This document shows, piece by piece, positions 8,678 to 16,231 of a stretch of 64,000 bases of DNA. How positions within the stretch are numbered: the first letter of the stretch is position 1; every line of letters begins with the position of its first letter. The translations under genes and the position numbers were made by a program. Location of the stretch: positions 43,574 through 107,573 of the forward strand of contig CADDZR010000002.1 of assembly GCA_902812495.1 (NCBI GenBank), written 5' to 3'. A model generated the notes under the pieces. That model saw only the letters and a program-made list of their open reading frames with translations. It did no database searches and was not told the origin of the DNA. This stretch comes from an archaeon (GTDB lineage Archaea > Thermoproteota > Nitrososphaeria > Nitrososphaerales > Gagatemarchaeaceae).

Positions 8678-8752
8678 TGCCCCGGGCGGGATTTGAACCC
8701 ACGTCGCGAGCTCGAGAGGCTCGTATGCTTGACCGGGCTACACCACCGGGGC
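8678..8752 (-). tRNA. tRNA-Glu (CTC)
   Basis: On the minus strand the acceptor GCCCCGG pairs with CCGGGGC next to discriminator A. The anticodon stem CGAGC/GCTCG encloses a seven-base loop CTCTCGA with anticodon CTC. The T arm is GTGGG-TTCAAAT-CCCGC. The GTGGTGTAG D-arm start is typical of archaeal tRNA-Glu. The length is 75 bases including the discriminator. CCA is not encoded and there is no intron. Confidence 0.95.
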
Positions 8753-8837
8753 ATCAGTATTACACGCACCCTGCAAAAATGTCGAGTATTTGATTATGAC
8801 GATAATACTAGCAGAATGCAGAGTGATACAATTAAAC

Positions 8838-9065
8838 CTACACGTTCTGCTTCAAGACTGCCTTAACTGCGAGCTTGATATCTGATGGCTTCACTGTCTT
8901 CCTTCCAGCATGAGCTGCAAATTCCACGGCCTGCTTTGCTATCTGTAGCCCTATAGACTCAAGCTCTGTCCTTAGCTCTATAGCTGCATCATCCCCGACC
9001 CTTTCTGCTCCTGCTTTTTTTATAAGCCTATACACGGCAGCCAGCCCGAATTCAGCATCTGCCAT
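8838..9065 (-). CDS. Archaeal histone
   Basis: A 75-residue single histone fold: helix 1 ([16 protein letters not shown]), the long helix 2 starting [15 protein letters not shown], and the C-terminal [16 protein letters not shown], with the conserved R-x-TV and downstream Asp of HMf-type histones. It dimerises and wraps DNA. There is no N- or C-terminal tail beyond the fold. On its own strand an AT-rich TATA-like stretch (tttaattaag) lies about 25-33 bases before the ATG, so the message is probably leaderless or has a very short leader. It is monocistronic between tRNA-Glu and the divergent TatD-like gene. Confidence 0.96.
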   Translation of the reverse strand: MADAEFGLAAVYRLIKKAGAERVGDDAAIELRTELESIGLQIAKQAVEFAAHAGRKTVKPSDIKLAVKAVLKQNV

Positions 9066-9214
9066 GTTTTTTATTTTAAAAAAAGACTTAATTAAACTTT
9101 TCTTGTCCGTCTAGGGTTGTTTTAACAAGAAAAAGCAGTAAGACGTGATTTTTTGAATAAACGCGTGTATAATCGAGAAACTTTTATCTGCATTGTGTTC
9201 TTGGACCAGATACA

Positions 9215-9949
9215 ATGGAATTCATTGACGTGCACTCACATTTCGAAAGCATTGGAAGCGAGATTGAGAAACTTTTATCCTCAGTCCGAATAAGAGTTGT
9301 TTGCGTTGCCACAGATAAGGAGAGTTCTTTAAATATAATTCAGAACGGCTTGCCTTACGCTTTTGTAGGGGTTCATCCATCATGCGCCGGTTCTGATGAA
9401 GATATCTCGTGGTTGAACGAGATTGCTGCAGTAGCTTTTGGTATTGGCGAGACAGGATTGGACCCGAAGTATGGGCCGCTCGAGCCTCAGGAGAAGATTT
9501 TTATGAAACAGCTTGATATTGCTGAAAAACTTCAAAAACCCGTGCAGGTCCACTCCAGAAATGCTGCAAAGAAATGTCTGGAGATACTCGGTAGCTATAA
9601 ATTATCTAGAGTTCTGATGCACTGGTTTGATCAAGAGGAACTAACTAAGGAAGTAAATTCCATGGGCTACTTTGCTTCCTTTGGACCTGCCTTGCTTTAT
9701 TCAAAAAAGCTTGAAAGAATAGTCGAAAAGATAGACACAAGCTTAATACTTACGGAAAGCGACTATCCCATACAATACACTCCACTCCGTGGCATGTCCG
9801 GACCCGTCCTTATCCCAAGTGTCGTCTTCAAGGTATCTCAGATATTGGGGTACAAATTCGGCGATATGGCAGAACTAATAGCCGATAATGCAGAAAGGTT
9901 TCTGGGAAGAGTTAATTCTACCAATGCTCCCACACCCAGTAAAGCTTAA
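9215..9949 (+). CDS. TatD-like metal-dependent hydrolase
   Basis: A 244-residue TIM-barrel hydrolase with the metal motif HSH at residues 7-9, GETGLDP (Glu ligand), VQVHSRNA (His), LMHWF (His) and ESDYP (Asp), in TatD-family order. TatD proteins are metal-dependent deoxyribonucleases/hydrolases, but the substrate of this archaeal branch is not known. A TATA-like ttttatct about 30 bases before ATG 9215 suggests its own promoter. The eS17 gene begins 29 bases after its end. Confidence 0.85.
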   Translation: MEFIDVHSHFESIGSEIEKLLSSVRIRVVCVATDKESSLNIIQNGLPYAFVGVHPSCAGSDEDISWLNEIAAVAFGIGETGLDPKYGPLEPQEKIFMKQLDIAEKLQKPVQVHSRNAAKKCLEILGSYKLSRVLMHWFDQEELTKEVNSMGYFASFGPALLYSKKLERIVEKIDTSLILTESDYPIQYTPLRGMSGPVLIPSVVFKVSQILGYKFGDMAELIADNAERFLGRVNSTNAPTPSKA

Positions 9950-9978
9950 CCATACCCATTAAAGAGCTTGGAGGGCAA

Positions 9979-10197
9979 ATGGACAGGATCAGGAGGTACG
10001 CACAACTACTCTTGGAGAAGTACCCCAACCTATTCACACATGACTACGAAGAGAACAAGAAGGCAATTGACAAGGTTGCAATTGTCAGTTCAAAGCAGCT
10101 GAGAAATGAGCTCGCAGGTTATATAACAAGGTACATAAGGGAATCCCAAGATAAGAAAGGAATAATAGAAGAAGTTGAAGCAAAGGAAGCGGGTTGA
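9979..10197 (+). CDS. rps17e: Small ribosomal subunit protein eS17
   Basis: A 72-residue protein matching eS17: RIRRYAQLLLEKYPNLFTHD, then the conserved pattern NKKAIDKVAIVSSKQLRNELAGYITRY, close to the family's '[26 protein letters not shown]'. An acidic C-terminal tail follows. eS17 is found in archaea and eukaryotes and not in bacteria. The stop overlaps the SerK-like gene by 4 bases, so a ribosomal protein leads an operon of serine kinase, ubiquitin-like protein and KEOPS subunit. Confidence 0.9.
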   Translation: MDRIRRYAQLLLEKYPNLFTHDYEENKKAIDKVAIVSSKQLRNELAGYITRYIRESQDKKGIIEEVEAKEAG

Positions 10198-10988
10198 ACT
10201 TTGACCCAAAGAACATAAGGATCCTTCCATTAAACTCACTCTTACCACACGAAAAGGCTATCGAGGAAAGTGTGGAAAAACTTAAGAATGAAATTTTATC
10301 AGATGGAATACAGAAGGACCCAATAATAGTTGAGAAGGATACTTTTGTTGTTCTCGACGGTACACACAGGCTGAACGCATTTAAAAGGATTGGAATCGAG
10401 TATGCTGTCTGCTATCTAGTGCCGTATAGCTTTGAGGGGATAAAAGTTGAGAGGTGGACAAGGGTAGTTTCACACGAAAAGAAGATAACGTCCCATCTGC
10501 TTGACGCACTTGGTCTGAGGCAAAGCATACCTGTTGAGAAGGCCTTCCAACTTTCGGAGAAAAAGGGTGTCTTATTTTTTGCAGGTGGGTCATGCTATGG
10601 AAAGGAGTTTTCATCCATTCTTGAAGCGTACTCCTTTGTTGAGAAGATAGACAAGACGTCAAAGATTATGGGGTGGAAGGTTGAGTACCTTCCTGAAGAT
10701 GAGGTAGATATAGCTATGAGAAAGGGAAGGCTCGTTATCCTTGGCCCAAGGTTAAGGAAGCAGGATGTTGTGGAGCTAGCAAGGAAAGGAATGCTTCTTC
10801 CACCAAAGACAACGCACCACATAATAGACCCACGACCTGTTTCAATAAGGTATCCAGTTGAAAAGCTTAGAGGCTGGAGGGAAGAACCTGACAAACTAAT
10901 AAACCAAGAACCGAAAATCCTGCCTCCCGAGAGCATCTACGAAGGAAGAAGATATAAGGAGAGCCTCATCGTTCTAAACGAGAGATGA
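10194..10988 (+). CDS. SerK-like ParB/Srx-fold kinase, probable free-serine kinase
   Basis: A 264-residue protein with a ParB/sulfiredoxin-type N-terminal domain. The LPHE motif places Glu at residue 20, at the position of the catalytic glutamate of Thermococcus SerK as I recall that sequence. DGTHR is at 55-59. The late motif LLPPKTTHHIIDPRP parallels SerK's 'YSPKTTRHVLPFNP'. SerK phosphorylates free L-serine to O-phosphoserine with ADP, feeding cysteine synthesis. The same fold is used by SbnI and by ParB nucleases, so the substrate is inferred. It overlaps eS17 by 4 bases and the ubiquitin-like gene by 4 bases. A SerB-like phosphatase gene at 22883-23512 could act in the opposite direction. 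Confidence 0.7.
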   Translation: MNFDPKNIRILPLNSLLPHEKAIEESVEKLKNEILSDGIQKDPIIVEKDTFVVLDGTHRLNAFKRIGIEYAVCYLVPYSFEGIKVERWTRVVSHEKKITSHLLDALGLRQSIPVEKAFQLSEKKGVLFFAGGSCYGKEFSSILEAYSFVEKIDKTSKIMGWKVEYLPEDEVDIAMRKGRLVILGPRLRKQDVVELARKGMLLPPKTTHHIIDPRPVSIRYPVEKLRGWREEPDKLINQEPKILPPESIYEGRRYKESLIVLNER

Positions 10989-11239
10989 TAAAGGTAAGGC
11001 TACTTGGTCACATAAGGAGCTCCGTGGGGAAAGAGGAAGTTGAGATAGACAGGGATGAGATAGATTCAGCAGAACTTGTTGAACTTATTAGAAGCATGTC
11101 AAAAGAGAAAAACCCAGGCTTTAACATTTACAACACACTTATTCTTGTTGACGGAGGGGAGGCGTTCCTGCCTGCGGGTGGAAGGAAGATAAAAGCAGGT
11201 GGATCAGTTGTGCTTATACCTTTTTCTCACGGTGGTTAG
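10985..11239 (+). CDS. Ubiquitin-like/MoaD-ThiS family protein with C-terminal Gly-Gly
   Basis: An 84-residue beta-grasp protein ending PFSHGG*. The diglycine tail is the site activated by E1-like enzymes in ThiS, MoaD, Urm1 and the archaeal SAMPs. The mid-segment KIKAGGSVVLIPF precedes the tail, as in MoaD-like proteins. It could carry sulfur for molybdopterin or tRNA thiolation, act as a protein modifier, or both. No E1 gene is in the window. It overlaps the SerK-like gene by 4 bases, and Cgi121 starts at the very next base. Confidence 0.8.
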   Translation: MIKVRLLGHIRSSVGKEEVEIDRDEIDSAELVELIRSMSKEKNPGFNIYNTLILVDGGEAFLPAGGRKIKAGGSVVLIPFSHGG

Positions 11240-11701
11240 ATGGCTCCTGGCGTCTTGTGCTTCATTATAAAGAGAAAAGAAGATCTAAAAAAGCTTAGCG
11301 ATAGTATGTGTGAGGGGGTATACTTCCAGGCTGTGAGAGAGAATAACTCAACTAACTGTTGTTTCTTTTCTATGATAGCATGCCAGACATTGGAAGCAAT
11401 GGAAAATGGAAGCATGATTGCAAGGAAGCCTGAGATCGACATACTTCTGAGACTTGCAGGTACAACACAGATAAATGAAGCAATAAGAGAAAAGGGTTTC
11501 AAAGGTGGAAGGGACAACGTGCTTATTCTGTTTGGGAAAAGTGCCAACGTACGAAAGGCTGCGAAGCGAATGAAGATGAAGAAACTAAGAAGGAAGAGGC
11601 TGAAAGAGAGTGAACTTGAGAGAATAGAGAGGGCAGCGCTGCTTTCAGGGGAGAGGTTTCAGGCATCAGCCATCAAGGCTGAATCAAACGCCTCTCTTTA
11701 G
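11240..11701 (+). CDS. cgi121: KEOPS complex subunit Cgi121
   Basis: A 153-residue protein with the Cgi121/TPRKB signature KPEIDILLRLAGTTQINEAI and a following GG.DN-VLILFG segment. In KEOPS, Cgi121 binds Bud32 and the tRNA 3' CCA end and supports threonylcarbamoylation of A37 (t6A). A basic region (KRMKMKKLRRKRLKESE) near residues 112-128 could contact tRNA. It starts immediately after the ubiquitin-like gene and overlaps the convergent THUMP gene by 18 bases. Other KEOPS genes are not in the window. Confidence 0.85.
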   Translation: MAPGVLCFIIKRKEDLKKLSDSMCEGVYFQAVRENNSTNCCFFSMIACQTLEAMENGSMIARKPEIDILLRLAGTTQINEAIREKGFKGGRDNVLILFGKSANVRKAAKRMKMKKLRRKRLKESELERIERAALLSGERFQASAIKAESNASL

Positions 11702-12196
11702 CTTCTGCACGCTCAGTATCTCCTGTGGACGGAGCACAGATATGCAAGTATATTCTCCAAAGATCTGGAGCAGAACTACCTTGTCTGGCGACTCGAGGTT
11801 TACTTTCCTCTCTATCAGTTCTGCTATGCTTTCTATGAGTTCTCTGCTTGTATAGGGGGAGTCCCTTGCCTCAACCGTTATCCTGAATGTCTCACCTGGA
11901 AGTATAGAGCTTGAAAGCTCTTTGACTGCATTTTTTATCTCCTCTAGTTTCGTGTCAACCACCCTGTCTACAGGTATAACTCTCTGAATGAAGTTTATCT
12001 TGAAAGGGTCGAGCCTTATCAGGTCTGCGAGAAAGGCAACAAGAGCCCTGGGATTCTCTACCTCCACTTCAAGTATGCCGTCGTAAGGCGACCTCTCTAT
12101 GGAGATTTTCCTTGTACCAGACTGGAGTATGATCTCCTTTAGCTCCGCAGAGGCTCTTGCCTCAAGGCCTCTTGGTGTTGTTACAACGAGGTTCAT
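11684..12196 (-). CDS. THUMP-domain protein (Tan1-like)
   Basis: A 170-residue protein that is nearly all THUMP domain: MNLVVTTPRGLEARASAELKE, a middle VDRVVDTKLEEIKNAVKEL, and FRITVEARDSPYTSRELIESIAE. THUMP domains bind the tRNA acceptor end. Stand-alone archaeal versions resemble Tan1, the partner of the tRNA ac4C acetyltransferase. No methylase or thiolase domain is attached. Unlike many neighbours it has a real leader: a TATA box at 12245-12255 about 50 bases upstream and a GGAGG Shine-Dalgarno 7 bases before the ATG. Confidence 0.75.
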   Translation of the reverse strand: MNLVVTTPRGLEARASAELKEIILQSGTRKISIERSPYDGILEVEVENPRALVAFLADLIRLDPFKINFIQRVIPVDRVVDTKLEEIKNAVKELSSSILPGETFRITVEARDSPYTSRELIESIAELIERKVNLESPDKVVLLQIFGEYTCISVLRPQEILSVQKLKRGV

Positions 12197-12203
12197 CTGT
12201 ATT

Positions 12204-12255
12204 CCTCCGCCACCTGGCTTGCACCCGCTTCAATGGAGAGTAAAATTATATAAAA
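12204..12255 (-). promoter_or_regulatory. TATA box and Shine-Dalgarno of the THUMP gene
   Basis: Read on the minus strand, TTTTATATAAT (12245-12255) is a strong TATA element. GGAGG (12204-12208) stands 7 bases before ATG 12196. This predicts a leader of roughly 25-30 bases with canonical ribosome binding, in contrast to the apparently leaderless genes around it. Confidence 0.6.
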
Positions 12256-12359
12256 GTGCATGGGTTGCGAGCTGGAGAATCGAAGCATGGGAAGCAGATA
12301 CAGCAAAAATAGATGAGCAAGGTTTAATAATCTACTAGAAATCTGCCACACGATAAAAA

Positions 12360-12452
12360 TTGTCAGAGGAAGATGAGGAATTCGAGGACGAAGACTTGGA
12401 GGAACTTGAGGACGACGGCTGGGAAGAGGAGACAGACGAAGAGGAGTACTAA
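12360..12452 (+). CDS. Highly acidic 30-residue protein
   Basis: TTG 12360 to TAA 12450-12452 encodes 30 residues, of which 20 are Glu or Asp, starting MSEEDEEFEDEDLEELEDDG. A TATA-like ggtttaataatc (about 12321-12332) lies around 30 bases upstream, as for a leaderless transcript. Composition this skewed with no stop could arise from a GAG/GAC-rich repeat, but the start, promoter spacing and stop fit a real micro-gene. A possible role is as an acidic tail-like factor binding basic proteins such as the histone or ribosomal proteins; this is speculation. Confidence 0.4.
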   Translation: MSEEDEEFEDEDLEELEDDGWEEETDEEEY

Positions 12453-12505
12453 CCCTGCCTAGTCCTAAGAAGCCGTCCATATTTTATAGCTTTTTCTCTT
12501 GACCT

Positions 12506-13180
12506 TTGGTATTGAAGAGATTGTTCATAATTAACTTTAAAAATTATCCTGAAGTTTCGGGGAAGAGGTCTGTCGAACTAGCAAAAATAGCAGAAAAAGT
12601 AGCAAGAAAGCTTGGAATTGATATTGTTGTCTGTCCACCACATCCCATGATTGCAGCAGTTTCATGGGAGGTTGGAATAGAGGTCTTTAGCCAGAGCTTA
12701 GATGCAAGGCTGCCTGGACAGAGCACAGGGTATGTAGTTGCTGAAATTGTGAGGGATGCAGGTGCAACGGGTACTCTTCTAAACCACAGTGAACACTCTC
12801 TAAAGAGAAGAGAGGTTGAGGATTCGTCGAAGAGAGCAAGGGAAGCTGGACTGAAGGTCTGCCTCTGTATTCCTGGTTCGTCAAAGGTTAAGTACGCTAT
12901 GGCGACAAGGCCCGAATTTGTTGCAATTGAACCCCCAGAGTTGATTGGGACAGGGATCTCTGTCTCAAGATCCAAGCCAGCAGTACTTGTTAATTGTGCT
13001 AAGAAGCTAAGGGAGGGAGGCTACAGTGGGAGAATACTTTGTGGTGCAGGCATAACTTATGGAGAAGATGTTAAGAGGGCAGTCGAGCTTGGAATGGAAG
13101 GTATCCTTGTCTCAAGCGCAGTTGTCAAAGCGAGAAGATGGGAGGAGAAGATTGAAGAACTTGGAAAGCAACTCCTTTAG
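12506..13180 (+). CDS. tpiA: Triosephosphate isomerase, archaeal type
   Basis: A 224-residue enzyme, matching the short archaeal TIM (about 225) rather than the 250-residue bacterial form. Catalytic elements are visible: NFKNYPE with the active-site Asn/Lys, LLNHSEHSLK with the His, and IEPPELIGTG with the Glu and loop 6. ILCGAGITYGED and GILVSSAVVKA form the phosphate site. It interconverts DHAP and glyceraldehyde 3-phosphate. TTG codons at 12506, 12512 and 12521 are all possible starts. Glutamate dehydrogenase follows after 36 bases with its own promoter. Confidence 0.95.
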   Translation: MVLKRLFIINFKNYPEVSGKRSVELAKIAEKVARKLGIDIVVCPPHPMIAAVSWEVGIEVFSQSLDARLPGQSTGYVVAEIVRDAGATGTLLNHSEHSLKRREVEDSSKRAREAGLKVCLCIPGSSKVKYAMATRPEFVAIEPPELIGTGISVSRSKPAVLVNCAKKLREGGYSGRILCGAGITYGEDVKRAVELGMEGILVSSAVVKARRWEEKIEELGKQLL

Positions 13181-13186
13181 AAAGAT

Positions 13187-13195
13187 GTAAATAAG
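13187..13195 (+). promoter_or_regulatory. TATA-like box of glutamate dehydrogenase
   Basis: The sequence gtaaataag is centred about 26 bases before ATG 13217, the spacing expected when transcription starts at or beside the A of the start codon (leaderless mRNA). No Shine-Dalgarno is seen before this ATG. Confidence 0.5.
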
Positions 13196-13216
13196 GTACA
13201 AGTTTGCAGTCGAAAC

Positions 13217-14467
13217 ATGAGTTCTTTGCCAGACCCGTTCGAGAATGCTCTAAAGCAGCTTGAAATTGCTTCAGATTACCTGAAGTTGGATAACGGGATG
13301 AAGGAAATACTCTCAAATCCAAAGAGAATACTAACTGTTTCCCTTCCAGTAAGAATGGACAACGGCGAGGTAAAGGTCTTCACTGGATACAGGGTACAAT
13401 ACAACGATGCAAGGGGACCTGCAAAGGGAGGGATAAGGTACCACCCAGCCGTAACCCTTAATGAAGTCAAGGCACTTGCATGCTGGATGACCTGGAAATG
13501 CGCTGTCGTAGATATACCTTTTGGAGGTGCAAAGGGAGGCGTTGTTTGCGACCCCAAGACTATGTCTGCTGGGGAACTCGAAAGGATGACAAGGAGGTAC
13601 ACAGCTGCAATAGCTGATTTCATTGGTCCGTACAGAGATATACCTGCACCAGACGTATACACAAACAGCCAAGTGATGGCTTGGATTGTCGATACTTACA
13701 GTCAGTTAAAAGGCTATATGATTCCTGAGGTAGTAACAGGAAAGCCCGTTTCACTTGGTGGGTCTTTAGGGAGGGATACTGCAACAGGAAGAGGAGTGGC
13801 ATTCTGTACAAGGGAAGCGGCAAAAGTTAACGGGTTAAATCTTAAGGAAGCTACATTCGCAGTACAAGGATACGGAAACGTTGGCTCAAACTACGCAATC
13901 CTATTACAGGAGCTTGGCCCGAAGCTTGTTGCAGCAAGCGATTCAAGTGGTGCAGTATACAGCAAAAAAGGGATAGATGCTAAGCAGCTTCTAGAATACA
14001 AGGAGAAAACAGGCTCTGTGGTTGGCTTTCCTGGTACGGAAAAGATAAGCGATAAGGAGCTTTTGCAGCTTGATGTCGATATACTCTGCCCTGCAGCACT
14101 TGAGAATACAATAACAAAAGAAGTTGCAGAGGGTGTAAGGGCAAAAATGATAGTTGAGGGTGCAAACGGACCGACAACACCAGAAGCTGACAAAGTTCTC
14201 GAGGAAAAGGGTGTTTTTGTTGTGCCAGATATACTTGCAAACTCAGGAGGAGTGATAGTGAGCTATCTTGAGTGGGTCCAGAACCTGAACAGGATGAGGT
14301 GGAGCGAGGAAGAGGTTAATACTAGACTAGAAAAGAAGATAACAGATGCTTTCCACGCCGTATACAAAGAATCGAAAGAAAGGAAACTTTACACAAGAAC
14401 AGCAGCACTTGTGCTTGCTGTGGGTAGGGTTGCGGACGCAATAAGAACTCTAGGTATATTCCCGTGA
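13217..14467 (+). CDS. gdhA: Glutamate dehydrogenase
   Basis: A 416-residue enzyme of the hexameric Glu/Leu/Phe/Val dehydrogenase family. Visible motifs are VFTGYRVQYNDARGPAKGGIRYHP, the catalytic-lysine segment PFGGAKGGVVCDP, the nucleotide-binding VQGYGNVGSNYA, and the C-terminal ANSGGVIVSYLEWVQN. It interconverts glutamate and 2-oxoglutarate plus ammonia. Coenzyme preference is not decided here. It links amino-acid breakdown with the gluconeogenic genes around it. Its last 18 bases overlap the convergent FBPase gene. Confidence 0.96.
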   Translation: MSSLPDPFENALKQLEIASDYLKLDNGMKEILSNPKRILTVSLPVRMDNGEVKVFTGYRVQYNDARGPAKGGIRYHPAVTLNEVKALACWMTWKCAVVDIPFGGAKGGVVCDPKTMSAGELERMTRRYTAAIADFIGPYRDIPAPDVYTNSQVMAWIVDTYSQLKGYMIPEVVTGKPVSLGGSLGRDTATGRGVAFCTREAAKVNGLNLKEATFAVQGYGNVGSNYAILLQELGPKLVAASDSSGAVYSKKGIDAKQLLEYKEKTGSVVGFPGTEKISDKELLQLDVDILCPAALENTITKEVAEGVRAKMIVEGANGPTTPEADKVLEEKGVFVVPDILANSGGVIVSYLEWVQNLNRMRWSEEEVNTRLEKKITDAFHAVYKESKERKLYTRTAALVLAVGRVADAIRTLGIFP

Positions 14468-15346
14468 GATGGTTGATTCCAGCTCCTTGACAAGTGCTTT
14501 GGAACCCACGTAGATCGGTGTTGTTTCCTCAAGTGAGGAAGGCTCTAGGGACAATATATCATTCTTTCCATTACTGGAGTAGCCTGAAGCAGCCCTAGCT
14601 ATGAATGAGATTGGTAGAACCTCATAAATAACCCTGAGCTTTCCTCTCGGCTTTGATTTTGTGGCAGGATAACCAAATATTCCTCCGTACTTCAGGATCT
14701 GGTTAAAGTCCCCGACAAATGTGCCACAGTACCTCAGCTTCATCCCCCTATCCTCAAGCTTCTCAACATACCTCAGCACCGGTTCTATCCATTCTCTTCT
14801 CTGTGCTCCGAAGCTGTAAATCTCGCCTTCCTCCTTTATTTTTAAAGACTCTTCTGCCAGAGTAAATATATAGCCACCTTCACGCTTTGAAACAACGAAC
14901 CTGCAAACCTGTTTGCCAGATGATAAAGTTAATGTTAACATTGGACCATATGTGAAGTAAAATGCAGATGAAATGTATTTTGCTGGGCACGGCAATCTTT
15001 CAGTGAAAAGACAGAATATGCTTCCAACAGGATTATTTGTGTCTATGTTTGACGAGCCATCAAGGGGGTCCATTGCAACGTGGACTTTTCCCTTTGAATG
15101 GGTCGGTGGGGACTCTTCTGAAACAACCTCCGCCGCCTCTCCTGTCTCGAGTATTCTCTTTCTAAAGAGGTTGTCTGAAAGGACATCTAGCTCAGCCTGC
15201 TTCTCTCCGTATGGATTTGTGGTCGAGAGCACAGCTTTTCTTCTTGGCATTTCTTCCCATATTTTCAAGGAGACCTCGGCACACGCAGAAACAACACTTG
15301 CTTCATCAGATGGTAAAAGTGAACGAATGTATTCCTCCAGCATCAT
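14450..15346 (-). CDS. fbp: Fructose-1,6-bisphosphatase, class I
   Basis: The class I metal site is clear: AMDPLDGSSNIDTN, with an upstream EVVSEESP. The C-terminal region YCGTFVGDFNQILKYGG and GKLRVIYEVLPISFI also fits. The frame can be read back to 15451, but that would run over the aldolase start at 15402 and adds a sequence unlike the family, so the first ATG of the MMLEEYIRS start (15346) is chosen, giving 298 residues. It hydrolyses fructose 1,6-bisphosphate to fructose 6-phosphate. Many archaea instead use the bifunctional FBP aldolase/phosphatase, so a class I enzyme is noteworthy. It is divergent from the aldolase across 55 bases. Confidence 0.9.
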   Translation of the reverse strand: MMLEEYIRSLLPSDEASVVSACAEVSLKIWEEMPRRKAVLSTTNPYGEKQAELDVLSDNLFRKRILETGEAAEVVSEESPPTHSKGKVHVAMDPLDGSSNIDTNNPVGSIFCLFTERLPCPAKYISSAFYFTYGPMLTLTLSSGKQVCRFVVSKREGGYIFTLAEESLKIKEEGEIYSFGAQRREWIEPVLRYVEKLEDRGMKLRYCGTFVGDFNQILKYGGIFGYPATKSKPRGKLRVIYEVLPISFIARAASGYSSNGKNDILSLEPSSLEETTPIYVGSKALVKELESTISREYT

Positions 15347-15401
15347 CTCATCCTTAACCTGAATAATAGAGTTAAATAAGATAAGTGGAAAAACCTGTGC
15401 T

Positions 15402-16196
15402 ATGAAGGCAAAGGACTTGATGGAACCGTTCATGCATGAAGGAAAGAGCATACTCCTAGCTTATGACCAGGGATTTGAACATGGGCCGTCTGCTGACTTT
15501 AACGAGAAAAATGTGGACCCAGAGTATGTTCTTGATATAGCAAAGAAAGGCGGTTTTAACGGTATAATACTGCACAAAGGCATAGCTGAGAAGTACTATG
15601 AGGGAAAGCCCCCACTTATCTTAAAACTGAATGGAAAGACAAACGTACCTAAGATAGAACCAATTTCAAGACAGGTATGCTCGGTTGAGTATGCCCTTTC
15701 TCTTGAAGCAAAGGCTGTTGGCTACACAATATACCTGGGAAGTGAATACGAGCATGAGATGCTTTCAGAGTTTGGCAGGATACAGGAAGAGGCACACGAG
15801 AAAGGCTTGGCTGCAATAGCTTGGGTCTATCCGAGAGGTAGCGCTGTTCAGAATGACACAACAAGAGAAATAGTTTCATATGCTGCAAGGCTTGCACTTG
15901 AGGTTGGTGCGGATGCTGTAAAGGTAAAATATACAGGAGACAGTGAAAGTTTCAGATGGGTCGTTAGGGCTGCAGGGAGGGTCAGAGTTTTCATGTCTGG
16001 GGGTCCGAAAGCACCAACTGAGGAATCATTCCTACAGCAGGTTAGGGGTGCAATGGACGCTGGTGCGGCAGGGCTTGCAGTTGGAAGAAACGTTTGGCAG
16101 CATGAGGACCCTATGCGAATGGCTTCTTATTTAAAAGAAATAATATTTAAAAACAGAAAAGTAGAAGAATTAACATCAAAAATAAGAATACAGTAA
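15402..16196 (+). CDS. fba: Class I (DhnA-type) fructose-bisphosphate aldolase
   Basis: A 264-residue archaeal-type class I aldolase with LLAYDQGFEHGP at the N-terminus, the Schiff-base lysine segment AVKVKYTGD near residue 177, and the phosphate-binding MSGGPKAPTEES and GLAVGRNVWQHEDP loops. It condenses DHAP and glyceraldehyde 3-phosphate. It is divergent from the FBPase gene, so both gluconeogenic steps share a 55-base control region. PEP synthase follows after a palindrome. Confidence 0.95.
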   Translation: MKAKDLMEPFMHEGKSILLAYDQGFEHGPSADFNEKNVDPEYVLDIAKKGGFNGIILHKGIAEKYYEGKPPLILKLNGKTNVPKIEPISRQVCSVEYALSLEAKAVGYTIYLGSEYEHEMLSEFGRIQEEAHEKGLAAIAWVYPRGSAVQNDTTREIVSYAARLALEVGADAVKVKYTGDSESFRWVVRAAGRVRVFMSGGPKAPTEESFLQQVRGAMDAGAAGLAVGRNVWQHEDPMRMASYLKEIIFKNRKVEELTSKIRIQ

Positions 16197-16207
16197 ACTT
16201 AAGTAAA

Positions 16208-16231
16208 TTATGTTTTATGGTTAAAACATAA
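16208..16231. promoter_or_regulatory. Perfect 10-bp inverted repeat abutting the ppsA start
   Basis: TTATGTTTTA (16208-16217) and TAAAACATAA (16222-16231) are exact reverse complements separated by 4 bases. The last base is the A of the ppsA ATG. A regulator dimer bound here would sit over the likely transcription start. It could also act as a hairpin ending the aldolase transcript. An operator is favoured because the symmetry is exact and ends at the start codon. Confidence 0.55.

Noticed and set aside
12245..12360. Possible C/D-box or other small RNA after the strong TATA element
   Set aside because: GATGA occurs but no proper box D and no guide layout. The TATA element fits the THUMP gene on the other strand.
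14450..15451. FBPase start at the far upstream ATG (15451)
   Set aside because: The added 35 residues do not resemble the family and would cover the aldolase start and both promoters; ATG 15346 fits better.
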